Assembly (NCBI GenBank): GCA_900320035.1
Contig: ONQU01000066.1
Coordinates: 1 to 5,556 of the forward strand
Length of the DNA stretch: 5,556 bases
Direction: 5' to 3'
Source of the DNA: an uncultured Rhodospirillaceae bacterium
GTDB lineage: Bacteria > Pseudomonadota > Alphaproteobacteria > RF32 > CAG-239
Shown here: positions 5,461-5,556 of the stretch, in pieces
Numbering within the stretch: the stretch's first letter is position 1
Layout: every line of letters begins with the position of its first letter
Notes under the pieces: generated by a model
The model's database searches: none
The model's input: only the letters and a program-made list of their open reading frames with translations
What the model was told of the DNA's origin: nothing
Translations under genes and position numbers: made by a program

Positions 5461-5556
5461 TTTCCTTTTCTCTTATTTGACATGAAATCATCTATAAACC
5501 GTTTTTGCAAAAAAACAACAAAAATATGCAATTTTACCCCATTTTTATGCAAAAAA
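5461..5556 (-). promoter_or_regulatory. accB upstream region, AT-rich, with repeated TTGCATA
   Basis: This stretch before accB holds its ribosome binding site (5467-5463) and probably its promoter. No standard -35/-10 pair stands out; TATAGA (minus, 5497-5492 by my count) is a weak -10 candidate. Two copies of TTGCATA on the minus strand (5552-5546 and 5531-5525) are 21 bases apart, i.e. two helical turns. A perfect 12-base palindrome tttttgcaaaaa lies at 5502-5513. Whether any is a binding site cannot be told from sequence alone. Confidence 0.3.

Overview
The window looks like chromosomal DNA of a Gram-negative bacterium of moderately low GC (about 40% by eye). Four things support this: a lipoprotein with a type II lipobox, Sec-type signal peptides, a bacterial accB-accC pair of heteromeric acetyl-CoA carboxylase, and an [FeFe]-hydrogenase maturase gene (hydE). 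The style of the biotin-carrier protein (EAMKT biotin site) and of the secreted thermonuclease resembles alphaproteobacteria, and hydE points to an anaerobic or fermentative life. A host-associated AT-rich alphaproteobacterium is therefore my best guess, but this is inference and no taxonomic marker is present.

Layout, left to right. Positions 1-137 (minus) hold the first codons of an exported protein whose remainder lies outside the window. After a 206-base divergent intergenic region, 344-754 (plus) encodes a small, very hydrophilic protein with 11-residue Trp/Thr-Lys repeats and an acidic tail, followed by a good intrinsic terminator at 781-817. Convergent to it, 837-1832 (minus) is hydE. 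Upstream of hydE lies an intrinsic terminator (1866-1891), then tRNA-Arg(UCU) with encoded CCA (1900-1976), then a gene for an unrecognised lipoprotein (2031-2987), all on the minus strand. Divergent from the lipoprotein gene is a small secreted staphylococcal-nuclease-like protein (3100-3555, plus). Convergent to that is the accB-accC operon (5451 down to 3632, minus).

How the genes work together. AccB and AccC carry out the first half-reaction of malonyl-CoA synthesis. HydE helps build the H-cluster of [FeFe] hydrogenase and must work with HydF, HydG and a hydrogenase encoded elsewhere. The other genes appear to be separate housekeeping or envelope functions rather than one pathway.

I see no mobile element, CRISPR array, phage gene or obvious new multi-gene system. 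The least explained items are the 11-mer-repeat protein at 344-754, the lipoprotein at 2031-2987 and the extended signal peptide at 1-137. Two genes (hydE and the nuclease) lack a Shine-Dalgarno sequence and have a -10-like hexamer placed where transcription would begin at or next to the start codon.
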